This document shows positions 17,401 through 24,294 of a stretch of DNA of 64,000 bases, piece by piece; positions within the stretch are counted from its first letter, which is position 1; every line of letters begins with the position of its first letter. Origin of the DNA: Streptomyces echinoruber (GTDB lineage: Bacteria; Actinomycetota; Actinomycetes; Streptomycetales; Streptomycetaceae); assembly GCF_014651135.1 (NCBI RefSeq), contig NZ_BMWH01000018.1, positions 91,031-155,030 on the forward strand, given 5' to 3'. The translations under genes were made by a program, and so were the position numbers. Below the pieces are notes generated by a model. That model saw only the letters and a list, made by a program, of their open reading frames with translations, made no database searches and had not been told where the DNA came from.

Positions 17401-17977
17401 ACACGTCGAGGATGCCGCCGCGCACGGCGAACTCGCCGCGCTTCTCCACGAGTTCCACGCGCGCGTAGGCGGCCGCGGCGAGCGCCTGGACGACATCGTC
17501 CAGCGCGACGGTGTCCCCGGTGCGCAGCGCGACCGGCTCCAGGTCGCCCAGGCCCTTGACCTGCGGCTGCAGCACCGAGCGGACGGGGGCCACGACGACG
17601 GAGACCGGGCCGGTCGCGGGGTCGCCGGGGTCGGGGTGGGCCAGTCGCCGCAGCACGGCGAGACGGCGGCCGACGGTGTCGCTGCGGGGGCTGAGCCGCT
17701 CGTGCGGCAGGGTCTCCCAGGACGGGTACTCCACGACGCCCTCGGGCGGCAGCAGCGAGCGCAGCGCCGCCGCGAGGTCCTCGGCCTCGCGGCCGGTGGC
17801 CGTCACCGCCAGCACCGGCCGCCCGGCGTCGCGCGCCAGCGCCGCCACCGCGAAGGCGCGGGCCGCCGGCGGGCCGACCAGGTCGAGGTGCGGGCGGTTG
17901 CCGTGCCGCGCCGCCTCGATCGCTTCCGCGAGGGCGGCATCCTTGACGACGGCGTCGAGCAGACCGTGCAGGCTCAT
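14441..17977 (-). CDS. mfd: Transcription-repair coupling factor Mfd
   Basis: DNA translocase that removes stalled RNA polymerase at lesions and recruits UvrA. The product is 1178 aa, normal for the family. The UvrB-homology module lies in the N-terminal third (LDLVGPPAARAFAVAALA, VVEYPSWETLPHERLSPRSD). The RNA polymerase-interacting domain follows (DYIVHEQHGVGRY, RLYIPTDQLEQITKYVGG), then RecG-like helicase motifs with Walker A GDVGYGKTEIA, DEEQ box VDEEQRFG, MSATPIPRT and QLRGRVGRG. The C-terminal domain ends at LTSVLGS. I start at ATG 17977 (MSLHGLLDAVV). The frame stays open upstream through a 27-bp repeat array but that part is not Mfd-like. No clear SD is visible. Confidence 0.97.
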   Translation of the reverse strand: MSLHGLLDAVVKDAALAEAIEAARHGNRPHLDLVGPPAARAFAVAALARDAGRPVLAVTATGREAEDLAAALRSLLPPEGVVEYPSWETLPHERLSPRSDTVGRRLAVLRRLAHPDPGDPATGPVSVVVAPVRSVLQPQVKGLGDLEPVALRTGDTVALDDVVQALAAAAYARVELVEKRGEFAVRGGILDVFPPTEEHPLRIEFWGDDVEEIRYFKVADQRSLEVAEHGLWAPPCRELLLTDDVRARARALAEEHPELGELLGKIAEGIAVEGMESLAPVLVDDMELLLDVLPKGAMAVVCDPERVRTRAADLVATSQEFLQASWAATAGGGEAPIDVGAASLRSLADVREHARELGMMWWSVSPFAAAEEAGEDADTLPLGMHAPERYRGDTAKALADTKGWLADGWRTVFVTEGHGPAARTVEVLGGEGIAARLDAGLATLTPSVVHVACGSLEHGFVDPALKLAVLTETDLSGQRTAGRDGARMPARRRKTIDPLTLEPGDYIVHEQHGVGRYIEMVQRTVQGATREYLVVEYAPAKRGQPGDRLYIPTDQLEQITKYVGGEQPTLHRLGGADWTKTKARAKKAVKEIAADLIKLYSARMAAPGHAFSPDTPWQRELEDAFPYAETPDQLTTIAEVKQDMEKSVPMDRLICGDVGYGKTEIAVRAAFKAVQDGKQVAVLVPTTLLVQQHFGTFSERYAQFPVTVKALSRFQTDAEAKAVLDGLRDGSVDVVIGTHRLFSSEVKFKDLGLVIVDEEQRFGVEHKEQLKKLRANVDVLTMSATPIPRTLEMAVTGIREMSTITTPPEERHPVLTFVGPYDEKQIGAAIRRELLREGQVFYIHNRVESIDRAAARLREIVPEARIATAHGQMSESVLEQVVVDFWEKKFDVLVSTTIVESGIDIANANTLIVERADTFGLSQLHQLRGRVGRGRERGYAYFLYPPEKPLTETAHERLATIAQHTEMGAGMYVAMKDLEIRGAGNLLGGEQSGHIAGVGFDLYVRMVGEAVADYRRQLETGEVKEEPLEVKIELPVDAHVPHDYAPGERLRLQAYRAIASATSEEDIKAVREELTDRYGKMPEPVENLLLVAGLRLLARACGVGEIVLQGTSIRFAPVDLRESQELRVKRLYPGTVVKPALHQVLVPRPKTAKIGGKPLVGRELLAWVGEFLTSVLGS

Positions 17978-18093
17978 GGAGGGCTTTTTCCGTCCGGGTG
18001 GGCAGTCGGGCAGGTGGGCAACACGAAGGGCCCGACGCGTGGGGCGCCGGGGGGTATCCAGCGTACGACGGGCGGGGTGAGGGCCGCCGGGGC

Positions 18094-18120
18094 TGTGGAC
18101 AACGGCCGGATTGTGGACAA
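18094..18120 (-). promoter_or_regulatory. Two perfect DnaA boxes upstream of mfd
   Basis: On the minus strand TTGTCCACA occurs twice in the same orientation, at 18120-18112 and 18102-18094, 18 bp apart and 117 bp upstream of the mfd ATG. TTGTCCACA is the preferred Streptomyces DnaA box as I recall it. Paired perfect boxes away from oriC suggest DnaA binding, either as a regulator of mfd or as a titration site. Confidence 0.55.
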
Positions 18121-18201
18121 CCGCGGCACCCGTGCCGCCGACGGCAACCGCGGCACTCGTGACGCCGGCGGCAACCACGGCACCCGTGACGCCGACGGCA
18201 C
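18121..18201. repeat. 27-bp tandem repeats upstream of mfd
   Basis: Three adjacent 27-bp units (18121-18147, 18148-18174, 18175-18201) share the pattern CCGCGGCAC-CGTG-CGCC-ACGGCAA with a few substitutions. They directly follow the two DnaA boxes. The length is a multiple of 3, so frames stay open through the array. Confidence 0.85.
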
Positions 18202-18224
18202 CCCATGGCGGCCGTGACACACGA

Positions 18225-18256
18225 ACCGGGGCCGGTGGATGTCCACCGGCCCCGGT
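18225..18256. terminator. Bidirectional-capable stem-loop between the ABC operon and mfd
   Basis: A perfect 15-bp stem, ACCGGGGCCGGTGGA (18225-18239) with TCCACCGGCCCCGGT (18242-18256). It is the likely terminator of the ABC transporter operon on the minus strand, upstream of mfd. Confidence 0.75.
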
Positions 18257-18344
18257 CCCTCCCCGTTCCCGCGGGGGTCTGTGTGCCCAAGGTCCCCAAG
18301 GTCCTCAAGGTCCCCAAGGGGGCTCAGCAGGAGGCCCTGCTCGG

Positions 18345-18411
18345 GCTGCTCGAGCTACTCGGGCTACTCGAGCTACTCGGGCTACTCGGGCTACTCGGGC
18401 TACTCGGTCGC
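18345..18411. repeat. 9-bp tandem repeats across the ABC permease stop codon
   Basis: About seven units of GCTACTCG(G/A) run from about 18345 to 18411. On the minus strand they read GAG-TAG-CCC or GAG-TAG-CTC in frame with the permease gene, so the natural TAG stop (18402-18400) is followed by several further in-frame TAG codons at 9-bp intervals. Short 12-bp-like repeats (AAGGTCCCC) continue to about 18290. Confidence 0.85.
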
Positions 18412-20979
18412 GATCGCGTTCAGCACGTTCATCCGGCCGGCGCGGAACGCCGGGATCAGGGCGGCCGCCAGGCCGACGAAGGCGGCGCCGACGAAGACCG
18501 TGATGATCGTGGACCAGGGGATGTCGAGGATGTTGAGGCCCTCCAGGGCCAGGAGCTTCTGGGCCGTGGCGCCCCAGCCCATGCCCAGCCCCAGGCCCAG
18601 CAGGGCGCCGAAGAGGGCGATGACGACCGACTCCAGGCGGATCATGCGGCGCAGCTGACGGCGGGAGAGGCCGATGGCGCGCATCAGGCCGATCTCGCGG
18701 GTGCGTTCGACCACCGACAGGGCCAGGGTGTTCACCACGCCCAGGATCGCCACGATGATCGCCAGGGCCAGGAGGCCGTAGATCATGTTCAGCAGCTGGC
18801 CGATCTGGTCCTTCAGGGCCTTCTTGTAGTCGGTCTGGTCGCGCACGGTGTACTGCGGGTAGTCGCGCAGCGCCGACTTCAGCGCCTTGTAGGCGGTCTT
18901 CTCCTGACCGTCCCGGGCGGTGGCGAACAGTAGCTGGTCCAGGGGCATGCGGTCGGCGGGCACGTACCGGGCGGCGGTCGCGATCGACGCGTACATCGCG
19001 CCCTTGTCGATCGCGGTGTCGTCGCTGGTGATGGCGCGGACGGTCAGTTCGGCCGTGCCGCCGTCCCGGAAGTCGACCGCCACGGTGGAGCCGACCTTGA
19101 TGCCGTGCTTCTTGGCGAAGCCCTCGAAGACGGACATCGAGCCGGGCCGGTAGGCGTCCGCCAGGGTGCCGGCGACGGTCTTGGTGCGCAGGTCCTGGGC
19201 GTACGTCGGGTCGGCGGCGTTGATCGTCTCGTTCCGGGTGGTGCGCCCGTCGGGGGTGGTGAGGGTGGCGTCGAGCACCTTGTACTCGGTCACCCGCTGC
19301 AGGCCGGGCGTGGCCTTCACGGCCTTGACGGCCTGCGGGACGATCGGCTGGCCGCCGTCGTTCTGGACGATGAAGTCGGTGCCGACGGTCTTGTCGAGCT
19401 GGTCGCCGGCCGACGCCACCATGGAGGAGCCGACCACCGACAGGCACGCGACCAGCGCCAGGCCGATCATCAGGGCGGCGCCGGTGGCGCCGGTGCGGCG
19501 CGGGTTGCGCAGGGCGTTGCGCTCGGCCATGCGGCCGACGGGTCCGAAGACGCGCAGCAGCAGCGCGCCGAGGACGCGGACCACGCCGCCCGCCAGCAGC
19601 GGGCCGACCATGACGAAGCCGATCAGGGTGAGGACGACGCCCAGGCCGAGCCAGAGGGAGCCAGCAGCGGCCTTGTTGGCGGACGCCGCGACGTACAGGG
19701 TGCAGCCGCCGGCACCGGTCAGCAGCAGTCCGAGCAGGGCGCGCACGCGGCCGGCGCGGGCGTCGGCCGGGGCGTGGGCGTCGCGCAGGGCGGCCATCGG
19801 GGAGACCCGGCCGGCGCGGCGGGCGGGCAGGTAGGCGGCGAGCACGGTGACGACGACGCCGAGGAGAACGCCGGCCACCGGGGTGGTCCAGGCGATCGTC
19901 AGGTCGTCGGTGGACAGGTGCATGCCCATCTTGCCCATGAGCTTCATCAGGCCGACGGCGATACCGACGCCCGCGCCGACACCCAGGACGGAGCCGAAGG
20001 CGCCCAGCAGCAGCGCCTCGGCCAGCACCGAGCGGTTGACCTGGCGGCGGGTGGAGCCGATGGCCCGCAGCAGGCCGATCTCCCGGGTGCGCTGGGCGAC
20101 CAGCATGGAGAACGTGTTGATGATCAGGAAGATGCCGACGAGGAAGGCGATCCCGGCGAAGCCGAGCATCCCGTACTTCATGACGTTCATGAAGCTCTTG
20201 ACGTCCTTCTGGTTGGCGTCGGCGGTCTCCTTGGCCGTCTGCACCTTGTAGCCGCGGCCGATCTCGGCGACCACGTTCTTCTTCAACTGCGCGTCGCTGA
20301 CCCCGGTGGCGGCCGTGACGTTGACGTTGGTGTAGACGCCGCGCTGCCCGACCAGGGTCCGCTGGGCGGTTTCCGTGTCCAGGTAGAAGACCGCGGCGCC
20401 GGGGTTGGTGACGGTGAAGGAGGCGATGCCGGAGATCTTCGCGGTGTGCGTGCCGACCGCGCTGATCACGCCGATCCGGTCGCCGAGCCGCAGGTGGTGC
20501 TTGGCGGCGGTGTCGGCGTCGACCATCACCTGGTCGGGGCCCTTGGGCGCCCTGCCGGAGGTGATCTTCATGGTGCGGGCGTCGTTGCCGTTCCAGCTTC
20601 CGACGATGGTGGGCGCGCCGCTGGACGGCGACAGGTTGTGCCGGTCGGCGTCGACGACGGTCACGGAGGTGGAGAACACCGTGCCCTCGGCCGACTTCAC
20701 GCCGTCCGCGTGCCGCACCCGGTTCAGCACGGAGGCCGGCATCACCGGCGGCTTGCCGGTGCCGGAGGTGGTCTCGCCGCTGTCGGAGGCGCCCTTGGCG
20801 CTGACGGTGACGTCCGAGGAGGTGGCCTGGAACAGCTTGTCGAACGTCGTGTTCATGGTGTCGGTGAAGACGAGCGTGCCGCACACGAACGCCACCGACA
20901 GCAGCACCGCGATCGCGGACAGGACCATGCGGCCCTTGTGCGCGAGGACGTTGCGCAGTGAGGTCTTCAGGACGGTCAT
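18400..20979 (-). CDS. ABC transporter permease (FtsX/MacB-like, duplicated)
   Basis: Membrane component of an export or lipoprotein-type ABC system, 859 aa. The N-terminal anchor (GRMVLSAIAVLLSVAFVCGTLVF) is followed by a MacB-like extracytoplasmic domain and a first FtsX module (FAGIAFLVGIFLIINTFSML to AYLPARRAGRVSPMAALRDA). Further membrane segments, a second extracytoplasmic domain and a second FtsX module follow (LALAIIVAILGVVNTLALSV to AGRMNVLNAIATE). This double architecture is typical of actinobacterial single-chain permeases. It overlaps the upstream ATPase gene by ATGA, so the two are co-translated. The substrate is unknown; antibiotic or lipid export is possible. The stop codon is embedded in a 9-bp repeat array. 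Confidence 0.9.
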   Translation of the reverse strand: MTVLKTSLRNVLAHKGRMVLSAIAVLLSVAFVCGTLVFTDTMNTTFDKLFQATSSDVTVSAKGASDSGETTSGTGKPPVMPASVLNRVRHADGVKSAEGTVFSTSVTVVDADRHNLSPSSGAPTIVGSWNGNDARTMKITSGRAPKGPDQVMVDADTAAKHHLRLGDRIGVISAVGTHTAKISGIASFTVTNPGAAVFYLDTETAQRTLVGQRGVYTNVNVTAATGVSDAQLKKNVVAEIGRGYKVQTAKETADANQKDVKSFMNVMKYGMLGFAGIAFLVGIFLIINTFSMLVAQRTREIGLLRAIGSTRRQVNRSVLAEALLLGAFGSVLGVGAGVGIAVGLMKLMGKMGMHLSTDDLTIAWTTPVAGVLLGVVVTVLAAYLPARRAGRVSPMAALRDAHAPADARAGRVRALLGLLLTGAGGCTLYVAASANKAAAGSLWLGLGVVLTLIGFVMVGPLLAGGVVRVLGALLLRVFGPVGRMAERNALRNPRRTGATGAALMIGLALVACLSVVGSSMVASAGDQLDKTVGTDFIVQNDGGQPIVPQAVKAVKATPGLQRVTEYKVLDATLTTPDGRTTRNETINAADPTYAQDLRTKTVAGTLADAYRPGSMSVFEGFAKKHGIKVGSTVAVDFRDGGTAELTVRAITSDDTAIDKGAMYASIATAARYVPADRMPLDQLLFATARDGQEKTAYKALKSALRDYPQYTVRDQTDYKKALKDQIGQLLNMIYGLLALAIIVAILGVVNTLALSVVERTREIGLMRAIGLSRRQLRRMIRLESVVIALFGALLGLGLGMGWGATAQKLLALEGLNILDIPWSTIITVFVGAAFVGLAAALIPAFRAGRMNVLNAIATE

Positions 20980-21764
20980 GCCGTACGCCCCCGCGCGTCG
21001 AAGTCCTTCATCCGGTCCAGGACCTGCTCGGCCGTCGGCGCGTGCATCTCGTCGACGATCCGGCCGTCGGCGAGGTAGAGCACACGGTCCGCGTACGAGG
21101 CGGCCACCGGGTCGTGGGTGACCATCACGATGGTCTGGCCGAGCTCGTCGACCGAACGGCGCAGGAAGCCGAGGACCTCGGCGCCCGCGCGGGAGTCGAG
21201 GTTGCCGGTGGGCTCGTCACCGAAGATGATCTCCGGCCGGGCGGCCAGGGCCCGCGCCACGGCCACGCGCTGCTGCTGGCCGCCGGAGAGCTGGCTGGGC
21301 CGGTGCTTGAGCCGCCCGGCCAGGCCCACGGTGTCGACGACCCGTTCCAGCCACTCGCGGTCCGGCTTGCGGCCGGCGATGTCCATCGGCAGCGTGATGT
21401 TCTCGATCGCGTTCAGCGTCGGCAGCAGGTTGAACGCCTGGAAGATGAACCCGACCCGGTCCCGGCGCAGTTGGGTGAGCTTCTTGTCCTTCAGCTTGGT
21501 GATCTCGGTGTCGTCGAGGAAGATCTGCCCGCTGGTGACGGTGTCGAGACCGGCGAGGCAGTGCATCAGCGTGGACTTGCCGGACCCCGAGGGACCCATG
21601 ATCGCGGTGAACTGGCCGCGGAGGATGTCCACGTCGACATGGTCGAGGGCGACGACCCGGGTCTCCCCGGCGCCGTACGCCTTCACGACCTGCCGCGCCC
21701 GCGCGGCAACGGCCGTACGCGCTCCAGTGCCCCCGTGCCTGGGAATGGTCACAGCCGATGTCAC
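20976..21764 (-). CDS. ABC transporter ATP-binding protein (MacB/LolD-like)
   Basis: ATPase of the exporter, 262 aa. Motifs in order are Walker A GPSGSGKST, Q-loop (FIFQAFNLLPTLNAIENI), signature LSGGQQQRVAVARALA, Walker B IIFGDEPTGNLD and the H-loop (VMVTHDP). The start is GTG 21764: AGAGGAG lies about 8 nt upstream, while the ATG at the SD edge is out of frame and stops at once. The frame is open further upstream but those residues are not ABC-like. It overlaps the permease by 4 bp and forms a two-gene operon divergent from the MFS gene. Confidence 0.95.
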   Translation of the reverse strand: MTSAVTIPRHGGTGARTAVAARARQVVKAYGAGETRVVALDHVDVDILRGQFTAIMGPSGSGKSTLMHCLAGLDTVTSGQIFLDDTEITKLKDKKLTQLRRDRVGFIFQAFNLLPTLNAIENITLPMDIAGRKPDREWLERVVDTVGLAGRLKHRPSQLSGGQQQRVAVARALAARPEIIFGDEPTGNLDSRAGAEVLGFLRRSVDELGQTIVMVTHDPVAASYADRVLYLADGRIVDEMHAPTAEQVLDRMKDFDARGRTA

Positions 21765-22280
21765 GTCATGTCTCCTCTGTCGGTCAGCAAGTGAAGGTGG
21801 GTCGGCAGGACTGTCGCCGGTGTGCTCCGCCCGGCCCGTGTCCACGAGTCTGGCGGGCAAGGCCGGTCGGGCGCGCTGGTGCGCGGCCCCGTCTTCACCG
21901 GGGGAAAACCCCACCCCCGCCGGTTCGGCCGGCCGCCCCCCAGCGGCGTAAAGCCAGGTTAAGGACCGGCCATGGGTCTTCTCGTCCTCCGGCGGGACGA
22001 ACCCACCCCGGTCCGCAGTACGGAGGAACCCCTAGGGGGCTTCCACCGACGGGTGGAGGAGTTCTCGGGGTCGGCTCCACCCATCGGCCTGTCCGGGCTC
22101 CACCCTCCCCTCGCGCCGGGACCGAGTGGGAAGCTGTGTCCGGCAGTTGGGTGCAGGGGCCATGGAAACGGGGCCGCGGGGACCGGGGCTGAGGGGACAG
22201 GGCCCGCGGGGACCGGGGCTGAGGGGACAGAGCCCGCGGAAACAGGGGCCGTGGAAACAGAGGCCGTGGAAAGGAGCGCC
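21765..22280. other. Divergent intergenic region between the ABC operon and the MFS gene
   Basis: 516 bp without a supported gene. It must contain promoters for both directions, but I cannot assign -35/-10 pairs with confidence. The MFS-proximal part (22171-22268) is a repeat array annotated separately and is followed by the SD AAGGAG at 22271-22276. Confidence 0.45.
22171..22268. repeat. 30-bp tandem repeat in the MFS leader
   Basis: The 30-bp unit at 22171-22200 is repeated almost exactly at 22201-22230. Shorter, diverged units follow (CCCGCGGAAACAG, GGCCGTGGAAACAG, GGCCGTGGAAAGG) to 22273. Because 30 is divisible by 3 the array gives an open frame in the MFS phase, but the SD and family start point to GTG 22281. 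Confidence 0.8.
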
Positions 22281-23798
22281 GTGGATCAGGAGGACACCGG
22301 GATACAAGCCGCCGCGGCCGCCGGCACCGGGCCGCGGACCTCGCGCGGCCGGCGCGGCGCGGTGGCCGCCGCCCTCATGCTGGCGATGGCGCTGGCCGCG
22401 CTCGACTCCACCGTCGTCTCCACCGCCGTCCCGCAGATCGTCGGCGACCTGGGCGGCTTCTCCGTCTTCTCCTGGCTGTTCTCCGGCTACCTGCTCGCCG
22501 TGACGGTCACCCTGCCCGTCTACGGCAGGCTCTCCGACACCTTCGGCCGCACACCGGTGCTCGTGGCGGGCGCGTCCGTCTTCCTGCTCGGCTCCCTGCT
22601 GTGCGCACTGGCCTGGAACATGGGCGCGCTGATCGCCTTCCGGGTCGTCCAGGGCCTGGGCGGCGGCGCGCTGCAGGGCACGGTGCAGACCCTCGCCGCC
22701 GACCTGTACCCGCTGCGGGAACGCCCGAAGATCCAGTCCAAGCTGTCCACGGTGTGGGCGGTGTCCGCGATCGCCGGCCCGGCACTCGGCGGCCTGCTCG
22801 CCGGATACGCCGACTGGCGCTGGATCTTCCTGCTCAACCTGCCGATCGGCGCGGCCGCCCTGTGGCTGGTCGTGCGCCACCTGCACGAGCCGGCCCGGGA
22901 GCGGGCGGGCCGGCCGCGGGTGGACTGGGCGGGCGCGCTGGCGGTGTTCGCGTGCGGCGGGACGCTGCTGACGGCGCTGGTGCAGGGCGGGGTGGCCTGG
23001 CCGTGGCTGTCCGCGCCGTCCCTCGCCCTGACCGGGGCGGGAGCGGCGCTGGCGGTGGTGGCCGTGGTGGTCGAACGCCGGGCCGCCGAGCCCGTCATCC
23101 CCGGCTGGGTCTGGCGCCGCCGGACGATCGCCGCGGTCAACCTCGCCCTGGGCGCGCTGGGTCTGCTGATGGTGGCGCCGACGGTGTTCCTGCCGACGTA
23201 CGCGCAGGCGGTGCTGGGGCTCGCGCCGGTGACCGCCGGGTTCGTGCTGTCCGTGTGGACGCTGAGCTGGCCGGTGTCGGCGGCGCTCAGCCAGCACGTC
23301 TACCGCCGCCTCGGCTTCCGCGACACCGCGCTGCTCGGCATCGGCGTCGCGGCGCTGATCCTGCTGGCGTTCCCGCTGCTGCCCTATCCCGGCCGGGCGT
23401 GGCAGCCGACGCTGCTGATGCTCTGCCTGGGCGGCGCGCTCGGCCTGTTCCAGCTCCCGCTGATCGTCGGCGTGCAGTCGACGGTGGGCTGGTCGGAGCG
23501 CGGCACCACCACCGCGTCCGTCCTCTTCTGCCGCCAGACCGGCCAGACCCTCGGGGCGTCCCTGTTCGGCGCGGTCGCCAACGGCGTCCTCGCCGCGCGC
23601 CTCGGCGGCGCCGGCGACCTGGACTCCGTCACCCGCGCCCTGGACGCGGGCACGGCGCCGGAGGCCACCCGGCGCGCGATCGCGGACGCGGTGCACGCGG
23701 TGTACGTCGGCGCGTCCTGCGCGGCGGCCCTGGCCTTCCTGGTCCTGCTGCTCGTGGCCCCGCGCCGCTTCCCGGTGCGGACCGACCCCGGCGACTGA
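22281..23798 (+). CDS. MFS drug transporter (14-TM, DHA2-like)
   Basis: Proton-driven multidrug exporter of the EmrB/QacA type, 505 aa. It starts after a short hydrophilic lead. Conserved segments are MLAMALAALDSTVVSTAVPQ (TM1 with the D and TAxP pattern), GRLSDTFGRTPV (motif A), FRVVQGLGGGALQGTVQT (motif C region) and WRWIFLLNLPIGAAAL. About 14 membrane helices can be traced to LAFLVLLLVAPRRFP. The start at GTG 22281 is chosen for its SD AAGGAG. The gene ends 13 bp before a 96-bp repeat array. No regulator gene is adjacent. Confidence 0.92.
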   Translation: MDQEDTGIQAAAAAGTGPRTSRGRRGAVAAALMLAMALAALDSTVVSTAVPQIVGDLGGFSVFSWLFSGYLLAVTVTLPVYGRLSDTFGRTPVLVAGASVFLLGSLLCALAWNMGALIAFRVVQGLGGGALQGTVQTLAADLYPLRERPKIQSKLSTVWAVSAIAGPALGGLLAGYADWRWIFLLNLPIGAAALWLVVRHLHEPARERAGRPRVDWAGALAVFACGGTLLTALVQGGVAWPWLSAPSLALTGAGAALAVVAVVVERRAAEPVIPGWVWRRRTIAAVNLALGALGLLMVAPTVFLPTYAQAVLGLAPVTAGFVLSVWTLSWPVSAALSQHVYRRLGFRDTALLGIGVAALILLAFPLLPYPGRAWQPTLLMLCLGGALGLFQLPLIVGVQSTVGWSERGTTTASVLFCRQTGQTLGASLFGAVANGVLAARLGGAGDLDSVTRALDAGTAPEATRRAIADAVHAVYVGASCAAALAFLVLLLVAPRRFPVRTDPGD

Positions 23799-23811
23799 GC
23801 CACACCGCGGC

Positions 23812-24172
23812 GGCGGCACGGCGAACCGGACCGGCCCCGGCGACAGCCCGGCACCCCGGCCCACCCCCGGCAGCGGTGCCACGACAGCCCAGAACGACTC
23901 CACCAGTGGCGGCACGGCGAACCGGACCGCCCCCAGCGACAGCCCGGCACCCCGGCCCACCCCCGGCAGCGGTGCCACGACAGCCCAGAACGACTCCACC
24001 AGTGGCGGCACGACGGACCGGACCGCCCCCAGCGACAGCCCGGCACCCCGGCCCACCCCCGGCAGCGGTGCCACGACAGCCCAGAACGACTCCACCAGTG
24101 GCGGCGCGGCAGCTCGGACCGCCCCCGACGGCAGTTCGGCACCCCGCGACGACTTCGCTGGTCGGGCACTCC
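23812..24172. repeat. 96-bp tandem repeat array downstream of the MFS gene
   Basis: Units beginning GGCGGC(A/G)CGG start at 23812, 23908, 24004 and 24100, an exact 96-bp period. There are three full, nearly identical copies and a diverging fourth. Each holds GCCCGGCACCCCGGCCCACC and ACGACAGCCCAGAACGACTC. Because 96 is divisible by 3, long spurious frames are open on both strands. I see no coding signal in them. Confidence 0.92.
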
Positions 24173-24248
24173 ACCGGCGGGGTGCTCCACCGGCCAGGCA
24201 CTCCACCGACCGGGCACTCCACCGACCGGGCACTCCACCGGCCGGGCC
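24156..24248. repeat. 16-bp tandem repeats between the 96-bp array and the DivIVA-like gene
   Basis: Five units of CGGGCACTCCACCGAC-type sequence lie head to tail, ending about 45 bp before the stop of the DivIVA-like gene. Together with the 96-bp array, nearly the whole 496-bp gap (23799-24294) is repetitive. Confidence 0.85.
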
Positions 24249-24294
24249 CGGGGACGCGGGCCCGGCCGGCGCGGCCCCGCGCGGCCCGGGCCGG

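Noticed and set aside
14552..18217. A 1221-codon open frame antisense to mfd
   Set aside because: It has no domain-like composition and lies exactly opposite a complete Mfd; a codon shadow.
22032..24233. A 733-codon minus-strand frame with a 32-residue repeat over the MFS gene and the 96-bp array
   Set aside because: The period (96 bp = 32 codons) keeps any frame open. No SD or recognisable domain exists, and it is antisense to a clear transporter.
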